Assembly: GCA_023213315.1 (NCBI GenBank)
Contig: JAKCPI010005053.1
Coordinates: 62,001-126,000, forward strand
Source of the DNA: Euborellia annulipes
Lineage: Eukaryota > Arthropoda > Insecta > Dermaptera > Anisolabididae
Reading direction: 5' to 3'
DNA length: 64,000 bases
Numbering within the stretch: the stretch's first letter is position 1; every line of letters starts with the position of its first letter. The notes beneath the pieces are model-generated. The model saw only the letters and a program-made list of their open reading frames with translations. It made no database searches and was not told the DNA's origin. The position numbers and the translations under genes were made by a program. Below are positions 1 through 18,489 of the stretch, piece by piece.

Positions 1-55
1 ATATTATAGTTTTTAGAGTAGGCTGTTTAAATTATTTATCAACAGGACTTCATTT

Positions 56-659
56 TTACTTTCTCTTACCTATGTATAGGCCTATATGTTAATATATATA
101 AAGAGAAAGATTTGGGATTCATGTCAAAAATGTCGAGATTTTGATGGATATACGGTTCACGTTTTGAGGTCCCTTGAATCAAAAAAAAGTGGTTTTCGTG
201 TTTGTGTGTGTGTCTGTGATCAAAATATCTCAAAAACGAAAAGAGCTAGGATCTTGAAATTTTATATTTAAGTTAGGCACCCTCCTGGCACGTGACACGA
301 ATCTTTTGAACAAAATCGGCCAAAAAGTACAAGTACTTTACTGATGTACTTTTTCAGTTTTTTTTTCGATTTTCTCAAAATTCGCTCCAATGATTTTGTT
401 TAAAATTCATAAATTTTTAGATGCTCTTTAAAATGTATATTCTCATTTTGCCATTGAAATCTTTTGATTTTACCTACTCTTGTTCTTCATAGGAAAGTTA
501 GGAGAAATGGTTACCATTGTAACAAAATATAAATATTTTCCCGAAAACTAAATATATGTCCGACACAAAAAATCTGGTATGACAAGCACAGAACACTACT
601 TTCGATTACCGAAGGTAAGAGAAAGTTGTGTGCTGTGGGGACCATCACACCAGATTTTT
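56..659 (+). repeat. Repeat family X, copy 1
   Basis: First of about nine copies of one interspersed family. It opens with ACTTTCTCTTACC, then a GTGTGT tract, then a conserved AT-rich body containing a short palindrome (AAAGTAC/GTACTTT at about 330-350). It closes with GGTAAGAGAAAGT set in the apex of a hairpin ending CACACCAGATTTTT. The short inverted ends suggest a non-autonomous DNA element; I see no coding sequence in it. This copy lies upstream of the first visible exon of the methyltransferase gene. Confidence 0.7.
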
Positions 660-877
660 GAATAATTAAACGAGGTAATCCTTTTCAAGAACATCAGTGC
701 AGAATGTTTACTTTTTGCTTTTTTTTTAAATGAGCTGATTTATTTGATCATTTTTATTCTATAGTAATATTATATTTATTTTTTGTTACATAACATATAA
801 TCCTTACAAGATAACCTCTCGCTCCGCTTATCATTAAAGTTCTTAATATTTATTTATCTTTTTCCTTATTTTTCTAG

Positions 878-8281
<7,404 letters not shown>

Positions 8282-8321
8282 ACAAAAAGAAATTCTCAAA
8301 ATACAACAAGTATATTTATTG

Positions 8322-8327
8322 AATAAA
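8322..8327 (+). terminator. Polyadenylation signal of METTL25B
   Basis: AATAAA lies 41 bp past the METTL25B stop codon; a second AATAAA follows near 8352. This is the expected position for a short 3' UTR. Confidence 0.6.
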
Positions 8328-9784
8328 ACATAAGTGAACATTTATATAAGGAATAAAATATTTGTGATACTTTTATTCGGGTAAAATTTATTATTATATT
8401 TCCACAATTCCCTTGGTAATATGAAAATATTATATTAGATATATTTTTTATTACTATTTTGTTTGATCGAGATTATTATTTATTAATGATTTAACATTTT
8501 ATATATATACATGGATTCTAATATAGTTTTTTAATTGCTATTAAATTATGTTAATCGATTTTTAAGCCAATTTTTATCTAATTTTTTTTTTTTTATAGAA
8601 AATAGCAAATTTGCGATTTTTCTAAACATTTCTATCTTTGATGGTTTTTAAGCCAATTTGAAATTTGAAATTGATTATAACCTCGGTATAGTTCTATCAT
8701 AATAAAATTTTTCTGTATTTGAAAAAACAAAAATTGAATATTCCACAAAAGAAGGGTTTTAAAAATTTTCAGTAAAATAGAAATGTTTCTCAAAATCTCA
8801 CATTTTATCAAATATTTCAAAAAATTTACTTATTTGATAATTTTTTTTTAATAATTACTATTCTTAATTTATTTATTTTGAAAAATTTTAAATTCCTTTA
8901 AGACATCATTGAGTGGAAATGAACATATTTATGCAATATATATATATATATATCTTATTACTCTCATATAAATAAAACAATAGTATATATAGGTTTATCT
9001 ACAAAATATCTTTTATAAATAATAATTAAATCACATTCTAAAGAGTTTAACATTAAATTTTAACTAGCCTCCCATCTCATCTCTTTTTTTTTCAATATTA
9101 CTCTCTCTATCTTGACTAGAATGATAAAATCGAAGTTTAAATAAAATTATATTTTATTTATAGCTTAACAATATAGACTCTTGTAAATATTCAACTATTT
9201 AGAGATATTCACGAGTGAAACCAACAAATTTTATATATAATTTATTTTTTTTGAAGAAGAATTACACAAAAAAAAAAATATTTTCAATTTGGATTTACTT
9301 AAATCAGGTGAAACTTCTGACTCTTGTTAGTGGGGATATATATACAAAATAAATTGTTGAAATTTTCTCGGCCAATCGATATGATAATCTAATATTAGGT
9401 AAAAAACTTTATGCAAAATACAAAATTGTTTGATCATAATAAAAACATTATATTGTGAAAATCAAATATATTGAGGGGGGATTTTGAAATAATGAGACCT
9501 AGAAGATGTTATTAGGGAATTTTTAATTATAGATCACATTTTTGTATTAATTATTTATTAAAGAAATAAATATTAAAAATACAAATAATTAATTCAAAAA
9601 TGTGGTCTATAATTAAAAATTCACCTAATAATAATAATTCAAATCACAAAAGCTTTAATAAACACTTAGAAGATGATCTTAGGAAAGGATTGAATCCTTG
9701 AAATGTACATTTGGTTAGCCGAGAAACATTTGTCAAATAAAGAAATATAAAAATAATTTTATTTTATTATATATATACATTTCA
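8328..9784. other. AT-rich intergenic spacer
   Basis: No gene seen. Contains a TA microsatellite near 8937-8952 and an imperfect hairpin at about 9505-9640 whose arms share AATTATAGA and GTGGTCTATAATT. Confidence 0.5.
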
Positions 9785-10245
9785 GACGGGCGATCCAACA
9801 TCTGAACTCGATACTGTGGAGCAAGTCTATATCCCATAAAAATAAGACTTGGATCTATAAAAGCATAGTCTAAAGTATTGCGACATAGAGGAGGATGGGA
9901 GCTGACCAAAACATCTCACGCCTGTTAGCCCTTGAAATGGACTTTTGGCGTAGGTCAGCTGGAATTTCGAAGCCCCAACACATCAGGAACGAGAAAATTA
10001 GAGAGATGATGGATTTCCAGGGAACCATAATCGTTACAATTGAGACAAAGCGCCTGGTATGGTTTGGACATCTTCAGAAGATGGCAACCACCCGAACAAA
10101 GAAGACGAGGACGACCCGTAAAAAGCTCGCTTCAGGGAGTGTCGGAGGCCATGGATGCACGGGAGGTACTAGAAGAAGGTGACTGGATCGACAGACAATC
10201 CTGGCGGCTGGGAAGCGAGAGACGTCATCAGCCATAACCAAACTC
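9785..10245 (+). pseudogene. Non-LTR retrotransposon ORF2 C-terminal remnant
   Basis: Conceptual translation gives LALEMDFWRRSAGISK, RNEKIREMM and ETKRLVWFGHLQKM, then in another frame RRRGRPVKS and GDWIDRQSWRLG. This pattern (a WRRSA..R..IR..M block, then R..WFGH, then RRRGRP) is the C-terminal end after the reverse transcriptase in many arthropod non-LTR elements. At least two frameshifts separate the blocks, so it is dead. The reverse transcriptase itself is absent. Confidence 0.75.
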
Positions 10246-11857
10246 TTCAAATATATATATATATTAACATTTCACCTCCAACAAGAGCCAGATTCAGACG
10301 TAATATCCAGTTTAAGCAGCTCTACAAAATGAATTTACGACAAGAATCAAAATTTTATCCAAAGAAAGAATTTATTCCAAAGAGCAGCCAAGCACTATAG
10401 TCGGATTTACTATAGTCGGATTTATATAAAGATCCTCTCAGTAAAGCAAACCAATGTATCAAAATATTACTCTCTGGTTTTTGTTTGTAAATCGATTCAG
10501 ATAATAATCCTGACCGAGATCTAATCTGCAAATAATCACTAGAAAAACTTGACATGTCAATTGTTTGCCAAGTTTTTAATTAAATCTTACATTCTTAATT
10601 AACAAAAATAAAATTTTTGGTTTCATTCAAGAACATTATTTTAAAATAAATTTATTAAAACATTTTTTTTATACTTTTTCACAAAACATAACAAAAGAAT
10701 TATTATATTGAATTCATAAATAAAATGAAAACAAAATTTGTACTACTTTATTTTCTGATTTAAAAATCGATTGACTTTTCAATATCACCAAGATTTAATA
10801 TTTAATAAACAGACACAATCAACTAGTTAGCTAAGTCTATTATAAATACATAAAACGGATACAGGGCGTTCAGCATTTATTTATTTGCTATGTCTTTTCA
10901 CAAACATCAAACAAATTGCCTTCTAATTTGACAAATTTCACCTAAAAGTGTTTTGCTCCATGTTTTTTGCATTTAATATTATATACCTGGTATACCATTT
11001 TATTTATATTTCGTGCGATTCATTAGAAATGAAATATTTTGTTGAAAAAAGTCTTAAAAAATGGATCTGTTGTTTGTCGTCACCAGGGCTTCTACATTTC
11101 TCTCTCTTATAATCAAATCTTTTAGTATCTCCTCCACAAGATGCACTCAATGAACTCTGAAGGGCTTTATTTGCTTCAGAGTATTAATAATAAAAGCCTT
11201 TTTCCAGCCTCCCAAATATTGGCTTAATCTTATAATCGAAAAGTTATTGACAACTTTTATTTAGCTGACCTATTGAACTATCAACACTACGATTATTCTG
11301 TAAATCTACTTGGTAATCGTCGGGACTCGGGTGAAAACGGAAAAATGATATATTATAAAAGGAAAAAAGAATTTATCATTTTTTCACGGCCTTAATATAT
11401 AACACAAATGTTAATTAATTTTAAACTGCCAACCGTTGGCTCTAGTTGAAACATTATTTATTGGAGAATTAAATTCTCCTATTATAACACAAATGGGTTC
11501 TTTTTTTTTTGTTATGAAATAATAATTTCAATTGAAAATGTATTTGATCTTGCTAAACCGGCCTAAACGGATTCTGAAAATGCCGGATTACCCGAAACAT
11601 AAAATTTATATAATGCATACATATTTATCTTTTGAAAAAATCTGTAATGACACTTTGTTTTCTTAAATTACCCCCTTTTATTTGCTGTAATATCCCTTTT
11701 CAACACACCGCATTAGATCTGTATGCCGGTGTATCGAAGTCCGGATTAGCAAGACTCTACTTATATATATATATATATATCATGACAAAGATCTGGGCTC
11801 CTCTATTATAAATATTTATAATAAAAAAAAAACTATATGTTACAATCAGAGGAGTTA
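10246..11857. other. Intergenic spacer without recognised genes
   Basis: AT-rich sequence with no convincing coding. Short direct duplication CTATAGTCGGATTTA near 10397-10425 and TA tracts near 10251 and 11761. Confidence 0.4.
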
Positions 11858-12209
11858 GGCTGAACGCACACCAATTGAGCAAAAACGTTTCGAACAAAAC
11901 GTTTTTGGCTAATCGTGCTTAAAACTGTTTTTTCAATGCTTTTCTATGGGTCAACGCACACCGAGGAGGCAAAACACAATTGGACATGATTCGACATCAT
12001 TGAACAAAATGTTTTGCCATTGAGCGTTTTGCTCAATCTGTTGCGTTGGCATTGTCAAAATGTTTTGTCCAATGCCAAGCACACCAATTAGGCAAAAATG
12101 CTCAATGGCAAAACATTTTGTCTGAATGGCAAAACATTTTGTTCAATGGCAAAACATTTTGCTTAATCGGTGTGCGTTGGCCTTTTGCTCATTTGGTCTG
12201 CGTTCAGCC
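11858..12209. mobile_element. PIF/Harbinger-like MITE with internal repeats
   Basis: Inverted ends GGCTGAACGCACACCAA and TTTGGTCTGCGTTCAGCC, flanked by TTA on both sides (11855-11857, 12210-12212), the duplication typical of PIF/Harbinger. The interior repeats variants of CAATGGCAAAACATTTTG about eight times in both orientations. No transposase. Confidence 0.75.
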
Positions 12210-13296
12210 TTAGAGAAGAATGAAGGCCTGTGCTCGAAGTTATAATGTTACAATTTGAAATATGTAGGTCTATCAGTAAAATTGTTCGGGGTCGAATATA
12301 ATTCTTTTTTAATACAAAAAACATGGTAACTAGCTCCATTTATTGAAACCCTAATTTTCAATGGACTCCTCTTCCTTCCTTTTCTTTAGAACCAGATTTT
12401 TGAACGCTCTGTATCTTCAAATATCTTTAAGCTGATTGGTCCAAGAAAGTTTGTTTAGTTCTCAAAAGGCAAAAAGAGAGAACGCCGAAACGAAATGAGA
12501 GGAAGATAGAATAGGGCACTTTGTTTTTGTCTTTGATTATCTACATAAACAGGGAGACCTCCATTGAAATCACTCGCTAGGAAATAAACTAAAACTCGCT
12601 AGAAATCTAAGCTACATCTGAATATCTATACACAATATTTGTACAATTATTATTTTATCTCTCTCTCCGGCTCTTTCTTGTCCATAATAAACCTAAAAAA
12701 AGGAGAATGCTCTTGGGTTTTAGCAAATTTTTATAAGATTTTTATTTATTTACCGTTTCGGTCTCTATCCTATAAAAGCTGTGAAATTGTAAAGTTTTGA
12801 AAATTTAATATTATTTATTTTAAAAGCAAAAAAAAGCTCGTATTAGATTAAAAAGTTTATTTATCGCTAAGTGAATTGAATGTCTAAAATCTTATGATAT
12901 GTTGGTCAAATATTTTTTTTTTCTTCAGCAGCCGATTCTGCCGCAAATTTTGTACTTTGTAGGATGCACTGCAGCAAAAATGTATTTTATCAGATCCATC
13001 TAGAAGGGCAAAGATAATCCTTCAAATGGGTTAAATATAAACAAGTGCAATTGATTGCTGTATTTTGAAGAGAGGAAGATAATCTTTTTGGGATACGGAG
13101 AAATAAAAGTACGGAAAAAATATTTTTTAGATGATACACCGATTCAGAGCAGTCTAAATTCCTACCACGAACTTTCAACAACTAAAATCTGAATAGCTTA
13201 TAAATTCAGTCAGACAACAAATCATCCTCTAAAAAACTCTTAGGAGATGAATATTAAAAAGGGAGAAGTAGATTTATAGCTGGATAAAAGTTGTTG
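12210..13296. other. Intergenic spacer without recognised genes
   Basis: No coding or repeat boundary that I can support. AT-rich with short homopolymers. The reading frame at 12990-13181 shows no protein-like composition. Confidence 0.4.
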
Positions 13297-13772
13297 ATGA
13301 GTAGTAGGATGAGGAAAGAAAAGCTGCCAGTATTTATTTCATTTATTTAAGGCCCATTAGGCTAATGTTTCAGACTCCGCCGAGACTATCTTCAGAACTT
13401 TTGGGCTATTGACAGCACATAAGCTCTGAAGTTGGGCTACCGACAGCCCATAAGCTCTTTAGATGGGCTATCGACAGGCCATAAGCTCTTTAGATGGGCT
13501 ATCGACAGCCCATAAGCTCTTTAGATGGGCTATCGACAGCCCATAAACTCTTTAGATGGGCTGTCGACAGCCCATAAGCTCTTTAGATGGGCTGTTGACA
13601 GCCCATAAGCTCTTTAGATGGGCTATCGACAGCCCATAAGGTCTGAAGATGGGCTGCCGACAGTCCATAAGGTCTGAAGAAGGTCTCGGCCGAGACCGAA
13701 ACTTTAGCCTAATGGCCCTTAAATAAATGAAATAAATACTAGCTGCTTTTCTTTCCTCATCCTACTATTCAT
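13297..13772. mobile_element. Palindromic element with two outward hammerhead-like cores
   Basis: Outer arms GATGAGTAGTAGGATGAGG... and its complement at 13740-13772. Left core on the - strand at 13395-13367: CTGAAGA, T, AGTCTCGG..., GAAAC. Right core on the + strand at 13674-13702: CTGAAGA, A, then hairpin GGTCTC-GGCC-GAGACC, then GAAAC. Both point outward, and AATAAA follows on each outer side. The centre is a 31-bp minisatellite. Confidence 0.65.
13428..13670. repeat. 31-bp minisatellite of hairpin units
   Basis: About eight head-to-tail copies of a 31-bp unit (GGGCTATCGACAGCCC followed by ATAAGCTCTTTAGAT). Each unit is itself a hairpin, GGGCT..AGCCC. Flanking units read GGTCTGAAGATGGGCT, so each unit resembles the CTGAAGA-plus-hairpin half of the flanking core. 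Confidence 0.85.
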
Positions 13773-14053
13773 TAAAAAGGATCTGATAATTATCCCGGAT
13801 CCCGGTTGAATTCTCCAAGATTTAGCCGAAACATCGATCATTATTTTCTTATACTCATTTCAATTTTTTATTTTTTTTTTTTACCCAAATCCAAATTCAG
13901 AGCTTGAGAAAGGAAATTTTAAAAACTCTAATCCAAAATGTCAAAGAACCAACCATATTCCTGCCCTTGATGCAAAAAAAAAACACTTTATTATTTTTGC
14001 AAATTGTCTCGTTTCGGCGTTTTTGACTTTGAAATTGTTTCACTCACTGGTGG

Positions 14054-14256
14054 TTACGCAAAACGAACAGATCCATGTGATGTGGATGCTGACGAAATGA
14101 CTTCCGTTGATGGATCCTCGTCCTCCGAGTCCGTTTCTTCTGTATTGACTTTCTCAAAGCCTTGATGTCGATCAAGAAAATGACTTAACTTAAAGCCATT
14201 GCTTGACATACCATCGGACAAAGGCCAGCCACTCCCACGTCGGTACAAAACTGATC
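14054..14256 (-). CDS. Possible terminal coding exon, unidentified gene
   Basis: Open frame of 66 codons ending in a stop, preceded by a weak acceptor (..TACAAAG). It encodes RRGSGWPLSDGMSSNGFK, HFLDRHQGFEKVN, then an acidic tail TEETDSEDEDPSTEV and a serine-rich end. GC content and codon use are clearly richer than the surroundings, and AATAAA follows on the - strand near 13995. I do not recognise the family. No partner exon was identified upstream (higher coordinates), so it could also be a retained transposon fragment. Confidence 0.35.
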
Positions 14257-14549
14257 CTTTGTATGCGTTAAAAACAAATAATCACACACATCATTTAATA
14301 TCAAGAAAAGAATCGGTCACTTGAGGTCTTGTTTAGGCAGAAAGAGATAGAGAGAAGCATGCTATTGCTGAGCAAATCAATGTCTTCGTAAAGTCAATCA
14401 GCTTCTATTTTGAATAAATAAAATTAGAAGGAAAAGAGAATTAAAAAAATAAAAAAAAAAACTTATTGCATAAATGAGCATCCAGAGTGTCTTCACAAAA
14501 ATTTATTTATTATATAGACCAACGATTTTTGGGGCCTAAAAAAAGGGGC

Positions 14550-15015
14550 GATCCATTTGTAGCCCGGCAGATAACCAAGCGGTATTCAATCTCCCTCCAG
14601 GTATTAGTTAACATATCAGGTGTGACCGATGCTACTGCTGCTAAGATTCTCTGTGACGAAGTATCTTCTCTGCATACACAGAGTGATATTCCAACAAGAC
14701 GGTGCGCCACCCCACTACAAACAACGTGTGCGCTCAGCCTTAGATGCCCGTTTCCCAGTAAGATGAATGGGTAGAGGTGGCCCAATCGCATGGCCTCCAA
14801 GAAGCCCAGACATAACACCATTGGATTTTTTCCTGTGGGATTGTCAAGAACTCTGTGTATGCAGAGAAGATACGTGACATTGACCATCTTCGTCAGAGAA
14901 TCTTAGCGGCAGTAGCATCGGTCATACCTGATATGTTAACTAATACCTGGAGGGAGATTAAATACCGCTTGGATATCTGCCGGGCTACAAATGGATCACA
15001 TATCGAGGTGTGCTA
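14550..15015 (+). pseudogene. DDE transposase C-terminal remnant with inverted duplication
   Basis: On the + strand from about 14690 the translation gives FQQDGAPPHY, RFP, GRGGPIAWPPRSPDITPLDF, FLWDCQELCV, and after a frame change LRQRILAAVAS, DMLTNTWREIKYRLD and ICRATNGSHIE with a stop at 15013-15015. This is the mariner/IS630-type catalytic and C-terminal region, broken by a stop and frameshifts. The segment 14550-14680 is an inverted copy of about 14850-14999, so the end was duplicated in opposite orientation. The open frame on the opposite strand is a shadow of this duplication. Confidence 0.75.
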
Positions 15016-15369
15016 GTGGTAAAAAAACTTTATTAAGTCACCTTTCATTTAATGTATTAGTCACTGGAATATGTATATTTTACATTAAATAACAGTTTCT
15101 TAAAACTAGGGAGTTCTTTTTCGGAGATCCTGTATTTATATAGCCTATATATATATAATTTTTATCTTTCCTTAGACGTCCGCGGCCCACGGTTTGGCAA
15201 CTGCTAATATAGACGAATCAACTTTAAACCCATCTAAAAAATATTTTTTTCTACGCAATCATTTTTGAGAGGGTTGGTTGGTTTCTGCCAGGAAGTTATT
15301 TCCATTCAAAGTGCAAATTTTCAAAGATATGAATGTATATATAATAATTTTTTAATTGAGAAGCAGGTA

Positions 15370-15720
15370 GATAAATAAAAATCTGAATATTCAAGCAAAT
15401 TTATTTATTTATTATTTTCTCCCCCGATATATGTCGACTTTTTTCGGATTCTCCTACGTTTCGCAGTTCAAACGACTCTTTCAGAACCATGAGGGGTTAA
15501 AAAACAAATTTGTCCTCCGAATTTGTTATTAATTTCTTCTGACAAAATTGAGGGCAAATTTTTTTCTTAATCCCGCATGGTCCTGAAGGAGTCGTTTGAA
15601 CTGCAAAACGTAGGAGGAAAAAAATCCGAATAAAATAAAATGGCCTGAATATCATCTCCAGATTTTAAATTATCTTCATCCTTCTCAATAATATCCACTA
15701 GGCTGTCCTCTATCTTCATC
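15370..15720. mobile_element. Degenerate palindromic Penelope-type element
   Basis: Shares blocks with the 18490-20006 palindrome (GACAAAATTGAGGGC, CCGCATGGTCCTGAA, AGGCTGTCCTCTATCTTCATC). Left core on the - strand at 15485-15458 reads CTGAAAGAGTCG ... GCGAAAC; right core at 15583-15610 has lost GAAAC (GCAAAAC). Arms carry many substitutions, so this is an older insertion of the same family. Confidence 0.6.
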
Positions 15721-17245
15721 TGTAATTTTTAATAATATAGTAAAGAATTTTGCACTAAATTATAAAACATACCAAGGGCTATAAGCAAACAAACATACTA
15801 ATATTTGTTTACATTTACATATCACTAGTGATTTTATGTTGGCATTTTTAAGTAAAAATAATAAAAATCGTTATTCCATTCTATCTCCTTATTCAGATAG
15901 CCTTTGGAGGATGTGAATATATTTTATTCTAAAAGAGGCGATACAGAAATCGAGAAGCATACAGGCTTTTTGTTTGGCTCAACCTGCGCTCTATTAGAAT
16001 CAAAGAAAACTTGTTGTTCAACTGGACACCCATAAATGCTCAAAATAAAATAAATTCATAAAATAGTCTCCTCAAAGGAGCAAGAATCTAATTGATATGA
16101 AACATGGAAAATAAAAGGCGTCCAAAACATTTAATTGAAATTTAATATCGCCAAACCTCTCAGTCACGTCAAGCCAAGAGGTCTAGAAAAGAACAAATAT
16201 ATAATTATGTTTATATATATATATATTTATTATATATAATTATGTTTATGCTTTCAAAATAAGGATTCACTTTTTGCAAGATAGCTTTAAACTTGCTTGT
16301 TAATCTTATATGTGATATTAAAAGCAGAAGGCACTCAACAAAAATGATTACAGAAGTAAAATTTTAAAAACTTGAAACACAAAGTTTTTTTTTTTTTTTT
16401 TTGTTTTTATCTCAAATTTTTTTATTTTAAATCAAAAAAATAATATAAAACAATTGTTTTTTGATCAACAAATAATTTTATTGAAAATATATTTGATTAA
16501 ATAAAAAGAAATTGCTATTTTGTTCTTCTCATTATTATGATTTTACATAATGGTGCATTAATTTCTTGAATATAAACGATGTTCCAGTTATTAAAATTTT
16601 ACTCTTTAATCATTCCTTTTGAATACCCATAAAAATTTAATATCCTACGATTATACCATTTCTATTTTCCATCTTTCATATCGATTTAATCTAGAAAAGG
16701 AAAAGGAATCATTAGTTTGTTAAGAAAAAAAAAAAAATCAAATCAAATAAAAATTATTAATAAAAGAACAAATAAAATATTTACACTCATGCATACATAT
16801 AAATGGATGGAATTAAAAAAAATAAGTAAAAATAATTAAAACACAATAAAAAAAAAAAAATTAGTTTAAAAAAAATAGTAGTCATGCGGAGTCAAAGCTC
16901 TTCTCCATTGATTGCCTTGTTTAACGTTAAGTGATAAAACCAAATATGGCAAGGCAAGAGGTGATTAAATCAGGCCAATTCTTATTCTATATTTTAAATA
17001 AAATAATATAATAAACCAAACGTAAGTAACGACTAGAAAGAGTCTTGTTGGAATTTTTCAAACAAAGCTCTAGTGATTGTATGTAAGCCAGTTAATATAT
17101 CGTTTATGATAAATTGAGAGAAGATTTTGTGTTTGAATGGGCATACCGCGCCCCTTGCACTTGGACCAGGTCTACATTTATCCGTCCTACTCACAGGGTC
17201 ATGGTAATAAATATTTGATAACCCCAGACTCTTAGAGGGGTCCAT
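15721..17245. other. AT-rich spacer
   Basis: No gene that I can support. A short direct repeat ATATAATTATGTTTAT occurs at 16199 and 16235, and there are poly(T) and poly(A) runs at 16386 and 16730. The - strand frame at 17033-17245 (HDPVSRTDKCRPGPSARG..) has somewhat richer composition but no family match that I recognise. Confidence 0.4.
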
Positions 17246-17693
17246 TAGGGGTATGACTTTTCTTGCTTATGGGCTGATCATTAATTGAGCGCACTGAAGA
17301 TTTTGATCAACAATCTGCAGCTCTGAATCAGCAGGGCTCAATTGCTTGAAAACCCACTGGAAAATAGATGAATATCCAATCAACATTGCCTGAAGTAACC
17401 AATGTCACTGAGATTCATCCTCACCAATGGCATTATCTAGAATATTTGACTTCCTTGTGTCTTTAATGACCCCTATACAAATGGGTCTAAAGCTTGTATT
17501 CAATTTTGTATTTATTTAAAGTGACTTCAAAAAATTGGCAAAAAATCTGATAAATAAAATTTTCAAATCATTTTGTGCGTGACGTTTTTTAATCAAATCA
17601 CCTTGAAAATAAGATTTTATTTAATCTTTAGTCAAAGTTTATCAAATTATGATACAGGGATACGAGGTTGTAAAAAAGTCATACCCCTAATAT
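17246..17693. mobile_element. Short-TIR element
   Basis: Ends TTAGGGGTATGACTTTT and AAAAGTCATACCCCTAA are inverted repeats about 450 bp apart. There is no clear coding sequence between them. Superfamily not assigned. Confidence 0.45.
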
Positions 17694-17702
17694 ATATATA
17701 TA

Positions 17703-17770
17703 CTAGACGCAAAGCCCCGCCTTCGGCGGGGCCCGTCTAGGGGGGCTGCGCCCCCTGGACCCCCTTGCTC
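17703..17770 (-). repeat. GC-rich hairpin, possible Helitron 3' end
   Basis: On the - strand: hairpin GCCCCGCCGAAGGCGGGGC, then TTTGCGT, then CTAG followed by T. This matches a Helitron 3' terminus (hairpin, a few bases, CTRR, insertion before T). A second hairpin GGGGGCTGCGCCCCC lies beside it. The GC content is extreme for this window. No Helitron coding region was found. Confidence 0.35.
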
Positions 17771-17944
17771 GCCTACTTATATACATACCGGTACATACAT
17801 TTTCCCTTTCATTTTTATATGTAGAGATTATTTTAGCGGTTAATTATTCATGAACTTAAGATTTTTTGTGAATCATATCCTTTCCGGGACTCTCCCGGTA
17901 CACAGACAAAAAATTTACGCCGATATTTTAGAATTTTTTTTTTT

Positions 17945-18203
17945 TAAAAAAACATTCACACTTTTTCTCATTCACACTCCCACTCACACACACATTCACA
18001 CTGTCTTTTCGGCAGCTCAGGCCATATAAGACATTTACGATAACCGTTATTTATGAATTTATATATATTAGGGTCCAGGCATTTTATTTAAGCCATCTGG
18101 TATCCAGATGGCTTAAATAAAATCATCGGACTGCCTGGGGTCCGACCCCGCGACGTTTGGTATATGAGGTTAGCACGCTAACCTCACACCACGCCCCGTG
18201 GGC
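17945..18203 (-). repeat. tRNA-derived SINE, family B
   Basis: On the - strand the head begins GCCCACGGGGCGTGG with an A box-like GTGAGGTTAGCG and B box-like GGTCGGACCCC. The body contains an internal palindrome (AAGCCATCTGG / CCAGATGGCTT). The tail is a GTGTGAGTG-type tract. Other copies: 36148, 41985, 45460, 62934, and fragments at 23378, 43590, 47610 and 49778. Confidence 0.75.
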
Positions 18204-18489
18204 ATATTTTAGAATTCAAAGTGTAAATAAATAAAAAAAATCGTAAACATGGGTAAATATTTATATTTTGTTACCATGGCGCTATCCCTGAGGCCTGATT
18301 GGTTGTTTCACACATCGGACACGGTCTTAGGCAATTATAATATAGTATGATATATATATATATGAGACTCCAGCGACTGGAAGTATGCGAAGATAAATTT
18401 TCTCGGATTAGGTTTCGACTTAACTCTTGAAAATTTATCTTACCTTATCTTCACAATATATATATATATATATTATATATATATATATA

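Noticed and set aside
13428..13670. Regular 31-bp repeats resembling a CRISPR array
   Set aside because: Units are directly adjacent with no unique spacers, each is a hairpin derived from the flanking element, and the window is eukaryotic.
14510..14887. 125-codon open frame on the - strand
   Set aside because: It is the antisense shadow of the inverted duplication of a transposase end; the real coding sense is the + strand.
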